This document shows, in pieces, positions 10,169 through 22,325 of a stretch of DNA of 46,413 nt (within the stretch, counting starts at the first letter, position 1; every line of letters starts with the position of its first letter). The notes beneath the pieces are model-generated. The model did not search any database, was not told the DNA's origin, and saw only the letters and a list, made by a program, of their open reading frames with translations. Made by a program: the position numbers and the translations under genes. Origin of the DNA: Dissophora ornata (taxonomy: Eukaryota; Mortierellomycota; Mortierellomycetes; Mortierellales; Mortierellaceae). The stretch spans positions 1-46,413 of the forward strand of contig MU616747.1 of assembly GCA_025201705.1 (NCBI GenBank), read 5' to 3'.

Positions 10169-12620
10169 ATGGCCTCTCACGTACTTGCCTCTTCTCTGAA
10201 AACTTACTGTCGCGGTCAACGCTCGTTCCGCGTTAAGGTTACCTCGACCCTTCTTTCCCGCCAGGTGCGATCCCAGCACTGCTACACACCCCTGAAATCA
10301 TTCATGCCACACTCCCGAGGAAACACCCGTCTTACACCTACGTCCACCCATCTACCGCCGTTTTCCACTTCCTCCTCCTTTCTCCCGAATCTCTTCACAC
10401 GCCATTACTCCTCTACCCAAAAGACTGTTGTTGATGCATCGGTGATGCCTGCCACCACCACGACCAGCTCTTCTTTCTGGACCAAGGCTGCTATTGGAGG
10501 CACAATTGCTCTGGCAACTTCTGCTACTCTCCTGAATCAGATTGCTAAGGCTCCTCAGATGGAGGCCAACTCGAGCTCTGCTCAGTCCGCTTCCTTGACC
10601 ATGTTGACAGGAGGCAATGTCGTGCAGGACCTAAAGGACGAGCACAATCGCATTGGTGTTGAGAAGAAGTCGACTTCAGATCTGCTGCTCTCTATGTTTG
10701 TTTACAAGATGTGTACATTTAGCTTGCTGGTCAATCTTGCCCCCAAACTGATCCGCCTGGCAGAGATGATACACCTTAGTGTGCCTGCGTACTGGATTGT
10801 GCGCAAGACGTTCTTCACGCAGTTTTGTGGGTAAGACCAGCGAACCCAGAATGTGCCTCTTGAGATGGCTTTCACGGCTTGCGATTGTTTTTTTTACTTG
10901 TTGAATTCCTGTTGAGAACGCCTTGGAGTCGTAGCCAGTCGTACGTCGAAGACTGTCCTGGACGAGTTTGTCCGACGTGGATTATTACCCCCACATGGAG
11001 TCTCATTTTGGCAGTGAAACATCCCCCTTCTGGCATGCGGTGGCTGTGCGTGTCATTCACTAATTCATGTTTAACCTTGACACAGTGGTGAGACTGCGGA
11101 GGACTGCATCGGAACCATGAATTCACTCAAGAACGCTAGAATCAACTCTATCCTCGATCTCTCCATCGAAGTCGACCTAAATGAGTCCGATCTGTCTAGC
11201 CAGTCCCCCGAGGAGATCCGTTCGCGATTCAACAAGAGCGCAGACAATATCGCAAACCAGATCAGCACCTGCATTGAAACTGCCTCCAATATGGTAAAGT
11301 CCTTCGCTGCAATCAAAGTCACCGCCATGGGCTCGCCATTACTGCTCCAGCAAGTCTCCTTGACATTGAATGCCCTTCATACTGTATTCAAGAATGTGGA
11401 TCAGGATGGAGACGGCAAGGTCATTAAGGAGGAATTTAAGCAGTTGGTCAAGATGCTCCCAAACCTAGCTCATGGTCAGAAATCTTTCGACGATGTAGTT
11501 GACCAACTGTTCCAGGAAGCTGATAAGGACCAAGATGGTCGTGTCGACTGGGTTGATTTTGCGTGCACTGTTTCGCTGAACCGCGATGAGACTCGTGCCT
11601 TGTTCGCCAACACCAATCCAAACGACCAACCTGCTGCAGTTCCTGGCCTTGCCAAGGAGGACCTGGAGGACTACAGGCGCCTGTTGGTTCGCATGGAAAA
11701 GCTGTGCGACCAGGCGGAGAAGACTCAAACTCGTCTCATGATCGACGCAGAGCAATCGTACTTCCAGCCTGCCATCGACAACGTCGCCCTGCACCTTCAG
11801 GAGCACTACAACCATACCCCTCATGCTGATGGACCATTGATCTACAACACCTACCAGATGTATCTCAAGGATGCACTTGAACGTCTTCAGCAGGATTATA
11901 CCCGTGCTCAGAGAAATGGCTACATACTAGCCGCAAAGCTCGTCCGTGGTGCCTACATGGTCAGCGAGCGCAAGAGAGCACAGGAGCTGGGGATCGAGGA
12001 TCCCATCTGCGATGACATTGAGGCCACCCATACCTCGTACAACGCGGGTGTCGACTTTATGCTAGGAGAGATGACACGCCAGCAGAAGGAGGCAAAGATT
12101 ATTCAAGGCAAGGATGCGGAAGAGTCACCATCGATGCTGTCCCTGAATAATTCACCCGTCGTGCTCTTTGTAGCCTCGCATAACAAGGACTCTGTGGTCC
12201 GCACTTGCCAGCGCATGCTGGAGCTTGGACTGACGCCTCAATCGGGCCTGGTTATGTTTGGCCAGTTGATGGGCATGTGCGATCAAATTTCGTACACTCT
12301 GGGTCACTATGGCTATGGTATCTACAAGTACGTCCCTTACGGACCCATCCATCACGTCATCCCGTACCTCATTCGGTAAGTTTGTTTCCTAATTCTTTTG
12401 GAGGGGTGAGGTGTTCTGTGTGACGATCTTGCGAAGAATAACCTCGTTCAACGGGCCAACAAATAGACGTGCACAGGAGAACTCTTCTGTCCTTGGAGGA
12501 GTTGCTGTCGAGCGAAGCTTACTCTTTGAGGAGCTGAAGTCGCGCTTCATGGCCCAAAAGGCGCGCACGCAGATCCAAACCGTGCCCGTTGTCCCAGCGG
12601 GCCCGGCAACTACTTTGTAG
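10169..12620 (+). CDS. PUT1: Mitochondrial proline dehydrogenase with an EF-hand pair
   Basis: Three exons give 701 residues: 10169-10830, 11086-12375, 12467-12620. The enzyme oxidises proline to pyrroline-5-carboxylate with FAD, passing electrons to the respiratory chain, and is the first step of proline use. The N-terminus (residues 1-45) is Arg/Ser-rich with almost no acids, as in a mitochondrial presequence. A hydrophobic stretch follows at about 108-130. The catalytic core is clear: 'FAAIKVTAMGSP' near 300, 'VLFVASHN' near 590, and the C-terminal 'GQLMGMCDQISYTLG...YKYVPYGP' followed by 'YLIRRAQENS', which carries conserved substrate-binding arginines. Two complete EF-hand loops are inserted near residues 325-336 (DQDGDGKVIKEE) and 365-376 (DKDQDGRVDWVD). 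All usual calcium-ligand positions are filled, suggesting calcium control. I chose the ATG at 10169 because it starts the targeting peptide. Confidence 0.95.
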
Positions 12621-13330
12621 TCTCCCTTTTCATCCGGGTTTCGTCTTGCCTTTTAATAAAAGACGCAGGCAGATCGATTGGCGGGGGTATCTCTGTAAAT
12701 GTAAAAGAGATGAGATGTTGCTGTTAGGCGGGCACATAGCAATTCTACAGGCCACTCAATCCCGAAAACAGGTTGGCATTCTCCACCTCCCACCTCCGTC
12801 TCTTCTCATCGCTACTGCCCTCATCCACCTTTACTTCATATGCTCATCGAGCTGATCGCGGTTACTGTTACAGTACAAGGTAGAATACATGAGCTGATTG
12901 TTTTGTCAACACGATGGCGGCAAAAACCAAACACGCGACGTTTCAACAAACTCAGCCGTAGCCCAGATGTTGCCATGGCCGAAAAGGTTTACCAGTCAAC
13001 GACATCAGCCTTGCATTGCATTCTTACCTCAATACTGTTTTCTGCTCAAACGGTCGACCGCGTGCCCAGTTTGCCTAGGTGGTCTCTTCTTCTTTGGTCA
13101 TTGTTGCTCTCACGTTGCATCCGTCGCATCCTCTGACCCAACCCACCTGCTCTCAAATCACGCCCTCGCAAAAAAGAGCATTCAGGATCGACCTCGCCAC
13201 CTTTCTTTCCATTATTTGGTACAGTCACTTCATCAACCAACATCTTTGCAGACCCAACACACTTCATCCGGCGAACTAGCATCGGCGATCCTTTTGAACT
13301 GGGGACGACGATTATCACAATAAAGAAACA
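12621..13330. other. Intergenic region with PUT1 terminator and SANT-gene promoter
   Basis: An AATAAA hexamer at 12655-12660, 35 bases after the PUT1 stop, is a likely poly(A) signal. The rest is mixed sequence that becomes CT- and ACA-rich toward 13330, like the leader of the following gene. No open frame with a recognisable product was found. Confidence 0.55.
12655..12660 (+). terminator. AATAAA polyadenylation hexamer of PUT1
   Basis: A canonical hexamer sits 35 bases downstream of the TAG stop, in the expected 3' UTR position. Confidence 0.55.
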
Positions 13331-16300
13331 ATGGAGAGGTCACCCCTACTCTCGCCACTGCAAACTGCTTCCAGTCAGCTAAAGTCATCACGAATTCACT
13401 CCACCGTCAGTTCTCCTGGAGGAGTTCAGCACTTGCGCTCGTCCTCGCGCTCACCACCGCCGCCTACTAAACCCAGGTCTGAGAGCCACGATCGCGCCTA
13501 CTCAGCAGCGAGGTAAGACTACTCAGGCTACATCGGGCTTCTGTATTCTTGTCATGTGCCCACCTCACCAGACTAAATTGGTCTCGCTTCGAATGCTGTG
13601 TGCTTTTTTGGACACCAATAGGAAACATTATGACAGAAGCCGCTCCCAGGAAAGAGATGAACGGAACAGGCCGAGGGATTTGTAAGGCGTAGTGGCGTTA
13701 AAGCGGGGAGAACAGACTTTTTTCAGGATTTCTTGCAACAACATCTGACTCAGAATCCTTTTGCTGCTGTCCATACGATAGCTCAAACGCCGACAGGAGG
13801 AGGCCTCCGAGGAATGGATCTGTAACCTACTCAAACAGGAACGGACCAGACGGCTCTCCACCATCAGATATAGGCTTCCAGGAGGTACAACTATTATCTT
13901 TGATTTACTTGCTCTCATTCCCGTTGCCCTCCTCCCTTTTCTCGCAACCTCCCTCGTACTCGCTTTCATTTGCCGCCCAAGCTTCTTGTGCTTTTAGAGA
14001 TCGAAAAAGGGGATATCTTTGTCGTATTAACGAGAGAAAAGACGTCGTGCTTCGAAGGTCATCGGTTAATTTAGTATACTGCTACCTCTTGCAATGGTTA
14101 ATAGTCTCCTCGACAGAAATATCCGGAACGATTCCCACCGAGGGATGCCCGCTTCAGGCCATCGGAGAGTTTAAAAAACAGCCCTGGCATGGGTGATCAT
14201 GCAGGACAGTCATCAGCGCCATCAAGGCACTTTTCCAACTCTGCGCCTAATACCTCTACAATATCGCACCCTCGGGAGTTCAGCCCGCCATCAAATTATA
14301 AAAACTCACCCAACGAACTAAACCACAGCGGACGGTCCATGGAGTTTTTCGGCGGTGTATCTCCTGGTATGGGTCCGAACATAGGACTAGGATTGGGACC
14401 GCCCCGATATATGGAGCGAGACGACTGGAGAGGGCGACTTGGTCATTTTCCACGTGAGTTTGAAAGAGACAGAGACTTCAGGAGGGACGTCCGGCAGGAC
14501 ATCCGCGATATTCGTGAGCCTAGACCTCCGAGAGATCCGAGAGATCTGAGAGATATGAGGGATTTGCGGGATGTCTCATTAAGGGAACGTGACCAGAGAG
14601 AACGGGATATGCTCTATCCAAGGGAGCCAGATTACAGAGATCGTGACCCAAGAGATCGTGATCTTCGGGAACTTGGCATTACCACACGAGAACTCCGTGA
14701 AAGGGATAACAGGGAGAGAGATACCCGTGAGCGAGGTGTGTGGAGTTCTGACTCTAAAGGGCGCGATTCTTTCTCTGGACGCGATGGGCCCGAGCTGGAC
14801 GTACGTGAGCTTGTGGAACGAGAACGAGAGCGCGAACGAGAACGAGAACGAGACCGAGACCGAGAACGGGAACGGGAGCGGGATAGGAATCGAGAACGCC
14901 CTATCTGGCTTCACAGCTTGGATAAGGATCACGATGGTTCTATACCGACTCGTCCTGCTGCCTTTGATCTCAGTCGAGAGCGTGAAAGGGATCGAGATCG
15001 CCCATCGAACTCTCGTGCCATGACGATGGTTCAGGAACTCGACAGGGATTTGCTAGCCTATACTGCAGACAAACCTCGGCAGCCTCACGGAAATACAGAG
15101 GAGCCATCCAATAGTGATGAGCGTATCCCAACCAAACCTGCAAACTTCCCTGGCCCTTCTTCTCCGCATGGTCAAAGGGATTCGAAGCAACTGGATGACG
15201 ACGACGTGAAGGATCGAGTCAGAGTGAACAATAGAGAACGTCTCCGTTCGCGGGATGAGGATACAGACGAGATCACCCGAGACCATGACCAGGACAAGGA
15301 ACAAGTCCAGGAACGGGAGCATGTCTCTCACAACAAACCTGATGGATCTGGACCTCGATCTGATATCGACAGTCAATTTCGAAACACTACAACTGGAAGG
15401 AGGGAAAGGATTCCCATCACTCCAATTTCGGACGACCTAAGAGTTATTAAGTCATTAGGGATGCAACCCTCCGAGCATCTTACCAGGAAAAGCTACCCCA
15501 GCTCGCCGGCCACCTCAACGGACCCAAGCAGCGCAAATACCGTCATCAAAGCAGACGCAGCCAGTGACGAACTTGAAGATGCGGTCATCAAACAGGAGCC
15601 ATCCGGCGTGGTCGGCACTCCACTCGCACAAACGGAGGAATCCACAACTTTGAGTCATGGGGATGACAGTGTATCTGCGAATGGATATGTTGCAACACTG
15701 GATTCGGATGAGGTTAATCTAGCAGGAGGCCCGACCGTGGCATCTCTTTTATCTCCAAGGTTGTCACCCGTCCCGGAAGCAGCAGACAGTGTTCCAAAGG
15801 AGGAAGAAGAGGAAGATGAAGAGGAGGAGGAGGAGGAGTTCGAAAAACATGGTGACATTCTTGTTGAGATAGACAAGATCGATGGAAAGATCCAGCACCT
15901 TGAAGACCTTTTATTGAAGCACAGGATTCAGAAGGAGCAACCTGAGGCTGAGATCACCGGCGTCGTTGATACTGTCCAAGATGAGGATGTACCAATCGAT
16001 ATCGAGAAGGCCGACGCTAAGCCCATGGTAGATGAGACAATGATGGAGGTGGATGAAGAAGTAGTTTTGGTGACGGGGAAGACTCTTCATGATGACGCCA
16101 AGGACGCGGATCCTGTGATGGATGGCGAAGACGATGCTCTTAGTCCTGTTGATCTTGTGCCGGACAGGGATATAGAGGACTCGAGGCTGGATGTGATTGA
16201 CAGTGAAGATGTCGACATGAACGCCTCGGATAATGAGATGAGCAAGAACAAACGTCGCCAGATCATCCGGCAGTTTTCGCGGCAGGAGCTCCAACAGCCG

Positions 16301-19300
16301 ATTGATGAGGATGATCCTTTTTATAGAAGAAAGAATCAGCAGACACGGCGACCTCAACTTTACGACCAGATATATGCCGAGAACAATACTCGCGCCAAGA
16401 AGTATGGCCGAGTTCACTCACACTCAGCAACGGGAACGTCTCGTCACACTGCACACCCTCACCATCATCATCGCCTCGACCAGGACAAGTCCCAGATCTA
16501 CGAATCGGTTGAGGATTATCCCTGTTATCAGGAAAATATAGACAGCCACAACCGACTAAGGGGCGTACTACTTCACAGCATGGCCATGAAGGCTACAGCT
16601 CTGGACGAGAAGGAGCTGGAACTCAAGCGAGAGTACAAGCAATACTGGGAAACGTGGACAAAAAAGGTGGAGAAACTCGATAAGATCAAGGAGAAGATGT
16701 CGAATGCACCTTTACCTACGAATGTCCGCGAGGAGGATCTGGTTCAAAGCGACAATGTTCTTTTCACCACCCGAAACCGACGAGGAACTTACAATAGCGA
16801 TGCAGTCAGAAGTGAAGCTGAGCTTCTAGAGATTATCCAGAGCCTGGAGAATGCGGATATGCGTAACCCAGACCTCAGGGCTTCTAGGACAGCCGCCACT
16901 GTACCGCCTATGATTTTGGACCCAAATATTCGCGAAAAGGTTCACTATTACGATCGCAATCACCTCGTGACAGACCCCGCTAAACACTACCGTCTCGGGC
17001 CGGTAACGGATGTGTGGACTGAGGAGGAACGACAGACCTTCATCAAACGCTATCTTAACCATCCGAAACAGTTTGGAAAGATTGCCGCAGGGCTGGAAAA
17101 CAAGACAGCTTGCCAGTGCGTCCTGTTTTACTATCGCGAAAAGAAGAAGATTGGCTTTAAGGACATACTATCAAATCGTGGTCGAAAGCGCAAGCCGGCG
17201 GCAGGCAAGCGAAAGGAAAAGGCGGCACAACAAGGATCTCCTTCTGGACAGCCAGGAAAGAAGAGTAAGGGCAGTGCACTGATTGAGGATATTGGGCAGG
17301 CAAACAGGAAGACGGCAAAAAGCAAGGAAATTCGCGAATTGCAAGACATGAAGCAGTCATGGGGCGACTTCGACCCGGAGCCAGGAACCAGGCGACGCGT
17401 TCGAAGTGGTGCTGTGGGTCAACACGGTATCAATCCAGGCATCGAGGACAGCAACAACAATGCAGCGAGCCCTGTGCCTTCGTCAGCAGTGTCAACGCCA
17501 ATCATTTCATCCGTTATGGAGCGCAGAAAGCAGCGAACAAAGGGCACAACCACTCGTTCGTCAGCCGCGTCGAACGCTAAGGCGCTGGCAGAGGATGTGG
17601 TAGTGGAGGAAAAGAAGCCTAAGGCTGATAAACTATCGTCTGCTGCCGCTTCCGCAAACGCAAAAGCAACACCAAAGTCAGACGAGACTTTCATCAGTGT
17701 AGATTCGCCGACAGCCAACCCAGTAGCGACTACGAATCAGACCCCTGAAGTCGCTACAGAGCAGTCTCTCGAAATCCTGCCTCCCACGACTGCGACACCT
17801 GCACCATCTGGTCCTGCGAGATGGACCCCTGCAGAGCATACCAAATGCATTGCGGCACTCAAGAAGTACGGCCGCGATTTTGAGGCCGTAGCGAATGCTG
17901 TTGGAACAAAAACTGTGGATCAATGCAAGAATTACTGCTTCAACTACAAGCGAAGGTTCGGTGTCAGTGCGCTTGATGATGCGAACAGTCTCGACCTGAG
18001 CGAATTAGGTGAAGAAGGCGAGGACAAGGATGGTACTGGAGCAGGAGTAGAAAAGAACAAGGCCAGGAAAGGTAGATCGGCGAATCCTGTATCGGTATCC
18101 GCTCCTGGGACACCTAGTAGCACCACCGCTGGCGTTACTAAGGACGGAGCAACAACGCCAGCTGGACGTCGTAGGGCAAAGCCGATTGTTCAAGATACCG
18201 TCAAGGATGATGCCGCAAAGCCACCTTCCGAAAAGGCGATAAACGTTGAAGAGTCTGAGTCTGCAGGAGATAAGAAGAGACGGAAGAGGGTTGCATCTAA
18301 GAGCGAGGCTAGCGGCACGCCGACCGAGGTCGTACCCACACCCGCCGCCTCTTTACGAGCACTCTACTCACGAGATCTTCCCTCTGAATCGAGCTCGCCG
18401 TCGTTGCCAGCCCCACCCCAGGCGGAAGATGCTCCATCGCCTGGTGTGGTTAGTGTTGATGGATCAGCTCGGAAATCCGCCTTTTCGTCTTACTGGTCTC
18501 GACAAGAGAGAATTGATTTCGTACGACTATTAAGCGTGCATGGCAAGGACTGGGAGAAGATCTCAAAGGCATTGAAGACAAAGACGGCCATTCAGGTCCG
18601 AAATCATTACAGCAACAATGCCGAAAAGCTGGCTGCTGACGGCGTCATAGGAATGGAACGTACTGTTTCGCCCGTGCCGCCCTCGATTGACAATGGAGAG
18701 CAGTTTCCGGAGAGCGTTAGTGCTCAAACTCATCAACAACCTCAAGAAGGAGGCTACATTGATCAGGATCTGGCAGACCACGTCGTGGAACATGGTGTCA
18801 CCGGACAACCCGCCGAACGGGCATATCACTCGCCTGTTGGAGCAGGACCCAAGTCTGGTTACTTCATGCCACCCTCTCATGTCGATGACCGAACTGAGTC
18901 GAGCCAAATGGAAGAGCCACGGTCGGCTACTCCACCTAGACGCATTACAAACATCGGCAACTTGCTCAACAACGATGATGAGGATGTTAATGTGGCTGTG
19001 GAGGATTGGTTCGGGGGCAACAGTGAAGAAGGTAGTAATCCGTCTCAAGAGCATTCTTTTGAGGCCGATGGTCAACCAGAACAGGAACTCATGCGGCGGC
19101 AATTCCGAAGCTATGACAACAACCAAGCTCGCGTAGAGGACGAAGACGTGGAAACTGAGGACGAGTATGAACCGCGGCACCACCCCCATGGAGGCATCCA
19201 CAGCTCTGGTTCGACAGGTGTTATGTTATCAAATCAAAGGCGCGCGTCGGAAGCGGGTACCTCTCTCGGGAGACATGACTACCAATCCTCTGTACCTAGT

Positions 19301-20476
19301 GGAGGTGGGTACTATGGCCATTCTCATCAGCCTTCGCATCCCTCTCAGCAACACGTAGCTCATGCCAGCCATGGGGTGTTGGGGTCACCTTATGGCTCCC
19401 AGCAGTACTACAGCTCTTCGCACGCAAACAGCGGATATCGTTCACCCCCTCCACCAATCTCTCCTACTGCAAGTGCACATTCCTTGCAGCGTGTGAGATC
19501 GCCCTCAGTAGCCATGTCGTCAGCTCCTTCGGCAGTCATGCAACCTGCGCACTATTCCTCTTCTCAGATACCGCCACCACATCACCATTCGCAACACCAA
19601 CGGTCGAGCAGCATTAGTCATGCGGATATGATTCCAAGGTCCAACCCATCGCCTCAGGCAAATGCTCGTTCGCGCTCGCCAATGCCTCATCAAGGCCCAT
19701 ACTATTCACAGGCCCAGCACCATGGATATGCTCCTCCGCCGTCCCATGTGCCTTATTCATACCCCCAGCACCATAGCTCGCATCATCCTGGCCATATTGA
19801 GATCTTGGCGCCACACCCCCGACCCATCAATGAGCCTTCGAGAATACTGCAGCACCAACTTCCTTCTGGATCTGTTGCAGGCCATGGTCATGCTCTTGGT
19901 CACGCGCATTCGGGATCTGTCTCAAGATACAGCAGCTCTCCGCAGTTGCCGGGATCGGGTAGCATGAGGGGATCGCCTGGACCCGGCGGCCCCCCTAACG
20001 GCCCAGGATCGCCCGTTCACTTGGGCCACGGTGGTGGACACATGCCCTCGCGGTACTCTCCAATTCCCTCATCAGCAGTTTCCTCTGGGTCCGCGATGGC
20101 GGGTCTTGTTGGACCAGTGACTTCGCCTAGGATGTCAGAAACGCCTGTTCACCATGCACATCAGCACCAGTATCAGCAACATTTGCGGCGATCGTCGAGT
20201 CCGTTCCAGCAGCACCATCATATTCCAGGTCAGGTCCAGTCGCCTTCGTATCTCCCGGGAATGAACCCAGCCTCGTCATCTACGCATCAGTCATCCTCGT
20301 CGTTTTCATATGGCCCTTCAACTCCTACCTCGCTACTGCCACCGCCTCCAGCGGGCTATCACCCGAGCCATCATCATCAGCAGCAGGCTTCTTATGGGCA
20401 CCCACAGCACTCGGCGCGCTATGGAACTCCACCACCTCATCATCATCAGCCATCCAGCCGCCATCATCATCCTTAG
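13331..20476 (+). CDS. Three-SANT-domain transcriptional co-repressor (NCoR/SMRT/Snt1 type)
   Basis: Four exons give 2234 residues: 13331-13512, 13622-13681, 13782-13884, 14117-20476. Residues ~160-380 are packed with Arg-Asp/Arg-Glu dipeptides. An Asp/Glu run and a short coiled coil lie near 670-710. A segment at about 915-975 ('CYQENIDSHNRLRG...LKREYKQYWETWTKKVEKLDK') matches the layout of the deacetylase-activating region of NCoR. SANT domains follow at about 1080-1130 (WTEEERQTFIKRYLNHPKQF), 1348-1400 (WTPAEHTKCIAALKKYGRDF) and 1570-1620 (YWSRQERIDFVRLLSVHGKDW). The C-terminal 550 residues are rich in His, Ser, Pro and Gln. By family knowledge it should scaffold a histone-deacetylase complex like yeast Set3C. 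The extra SANT and the RD/RE domain are unlike the short yeast Snt1. The first three exons were assigned by splice borders and frame; the ATG at 14189 alone would lose about 139 residues. Confidence 0.85.
14459..14905 (+). repeat. Arg-Asp/Arg-Glu dipeptide-coding low-complexity tract
   Basis: This part of the large SANT gene is dominated by CGN/AGR codons alternating with GAY/GAR codons. It gives repeated RD, RE and RER words, densest at 14815-14895. Varied synonymous codons suggest selection on the peptide rather than recent slippage. Such tracts occur in splicing and RNA-associated proteins. Confidence 0.7.
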
Positions 20477-20733
20477 TAATGATCTTTTCTGTCTGTACTG
20501 TAGGTTTTTTATGTATATCTAATAATAATGTGTCGGAAATTACGTTATTGTTATGTTGCTGTGCTACTCGTGTGCTATTGCAGAGCTACTCCTGTTTTGT
20601 TGAAATCTGTTCTTGATTTTTTTTTGTAAATGTTTTTATTTGGACTTGCAGCGCTAGCTTGAAGTATGATAATATTGTGGGGTTATTTTTTTTTCTTTTT
20701 TTTTTTTTTTTTTTTTTATTTGAATCCACTTAC
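20477..20733. other. Convergent 3' spacer between the SANT gene and Luc7
   Basis: This 257-base gap separates two genes that end toward each other. It holds AT-rich 3' UTR sequence and a long T-rich stretch at about 20685-20717, which on the minus strand is an A-rich stretch just after the Luc7 stop. Confidence 0.6.
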
Positions 20734-22067
20734 TTAAAAACGACGGTCGTCTCGTCCACCCCGCCTGTAGTCCCGATCTCTGTCATAGTCCCGTCTGCCG
20801 CCGCGGTCCCTGCTCCTGTCACGTCTGTCTCTGCCGCCGTCCCGATCCCTGTCCCTGCGGTCATCTCTACGGTAAGGCTGATCGCGATAACTCCTCGAGT
20901 CCCTGAATCCGCCTCGGTCACGGTCACCTCTGCTGTCAGTGTAGTGATCTCTGTTGGGCCCAGGACCGCCATAGTCATCACGATATCTACCGCTTCCGCT
21001 TCGTGAGGCGCCCGAGCCAGAAGGGCGATGACTATCCCCGCGCTGTTTCTTCATCTCTTCGTAGGTTTCATGAATTTTCTGGTAACCCGTATGCTGTTTG
21101 CCCTGCAAGTGAGCATCCAATCTGTTCGAAGTATCGTTCATGACCAAAAAGGCGCCACAGACATGACAGACCTCCATCTTGTTCTCCTGACGGAAGATCG
21201 GGTTAACGTCGTCGTTCTGCTTGAGGTGCTCCAGATCCGCCTGGAGCTTCTCCACCAGATCCGTCAGGACCTGAGCTTCATCGACTCGACCCTCTTCGCC
21301 GGCTTCTTCAACCTTCGCAAGCATGTCCTTAATCTTTTGCTCGAGCATGATAATCTTCTCCTCTTTTTCGTCCTTGCGGGGGTTAAGCAGCTACCCAATC
21401 CCAAACGCAAAAAAAAAAAGCGAAGGATTAATAATCGTGGTCACAAGTAACAAAAAGTAGAACGACGGTTTCTGTGGCAACTGAAGATGGTGGAGTTGCT
21501 TACGTTCTCGTCGACCTCCTTGTCCTTGCGCTCCTTTCCTCGGCGAATCTTTCGTTCAAGGTCGTTATGCAGATAGGTCAGGTAATCAAAGAAATCATCC
21601 TCGTACCGGTAAGTGTCCTTATCGGGGGCGTTCTGGTATCTAATGGTTTGTTATTATATGTGGCAAGTGGCTTTGCATTAGTGTCTGCGTTGCTTATCCC
21701 CATGCACTCCATTGTTTACGTTGACAGCTTTCTGTGGTGACCATTGAAATAAGAAATAATAAAAATGCACATACTCTTCGCGGAGTTTCTCGTCGTGGAC
21801 AAGGTCGCAGTTGCCTAGATCAGATTTGGTGTTTGTGAACAAGCTATTGGGACAGAACTTGACCAGGAAATGCTTACAGACCTATGAAGTGAACAAAAAA
21901 GGATAACAACAAAAAGTGAATCCATTAGTCTCCATGGCATTCATTTGTTGCTGTGTTTGCTGTGAAGGTGGATGCCACTTTACCTCCTTGTCCCAAAACT
22001 TGTGCTTGCTGGGTTCAAAGGGAGCAAAGAGCTCGCTCACGAGCGATCGTGCGTAATTGTGGGTCAT
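20734..22067 (-). CDS. Luc7-like U1 snRNP splicing protein
   Basis: Four exons on the minus strand give 327 residues: 22067-21984, 21881-21775, 21639-21504, 21390-20734. The first zinc finger (Cys3-His type) lies at about 29-58 in 'VCKHFLVKFCPNSLF...CDLVH', and the conserved 'RYEDDFFDYLTYLHNDLERKI' helix follows. After a coiled coil comes the second, C2H2 finger at about 184-209 ('CHVCGAFLVMNDTSNRLDAHLQGKQH' region). The last 90 residues are rich in Arg, Asp, Ser and Gly, an RS/RD tail. Luc7 proteins belong to the U1 snRNP and help choose 5' splice sites. The start sits beside the PRI2 start across a shared promoter. Length and domain order are normal for the family (LUC7L-like rather than the tail-less yeast protein). 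Confidence 0.93.
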
Positions 22068-22181
22068 TGCTGCTGTAATTGCCTCGGAATCTTGGTGCTG
22101 TGTTGTCCTGGCGTTTGAAGGACAATGAAGTGAAGACTGACGGAAGACTAAAAAAGAAAAAAAAAAAAAAAAATGCAATAC

Positions 22182-22189
22182 TGACGTCA
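22182..22189. promoter_or_regulatory. CRE palindrome TGACGTCA
   Basis: A perfect 8-base site for ATF/CREB-type bZIP factors in the Luc7/PRI2 divergent promoter. Being palindromic it can serve either gene. Confidence 0.5.
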
Positions 22190-22222
22190 CGATTTTTCGC
22201 CTTTCATTTGGCCAAATGGGGA

Positions 22223-22228
22223 ACGCGT
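22223..22228. promoter_or_regulatory. ACGCGT (MCB-like cell-cycle box)
   Basis: The hexamer ACGCGT lies about 100 bases before the PRI2 start. In yeasts this is the core of the MluI cell-cycle box bound by MBF at genes for DNA replication, including primase. The match of site and gene function raises its plausibility, but one hexamer alone is weak evidence. Confidence 0.5.
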
Positions 22229-22325
22229 TCTTGACCTGTGTAAACAATAACAGGCAGGCGCGTTTCTTTGCACTCGCGCCTTTTTCAGCTTGTCTTTGAC
22301 ATTTACACATCTCTACTAGACAGCC

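Larger units (their letters stand above)
22068..22325. promoter_or_regulatory. Divergent promoter of Luc7 (-) and PRI2 (+)
   Basis: Only 258 bases separate the two start codons. The region carries a TGACGTCA palindrome, an ACGCGT box, a run of A on the plus strand at about 22150-22173 and GCGCG words near 22257 and 22277. Shared regulation of the two genes is possible but not shown by sequence alone. Confidence 0.7.

Noticed and set aside
17944..19201. Several minus-strand frames within the SANT gene
   Set aside because: They lie opposite the 2095-codon frame that contains SANT domains and have no recognisable product.
21028..21450. Plus-strand frame of 140 residues
   Set aside because: It is the shadow of the Luc7 coding exon on the other strand and shows no domain.
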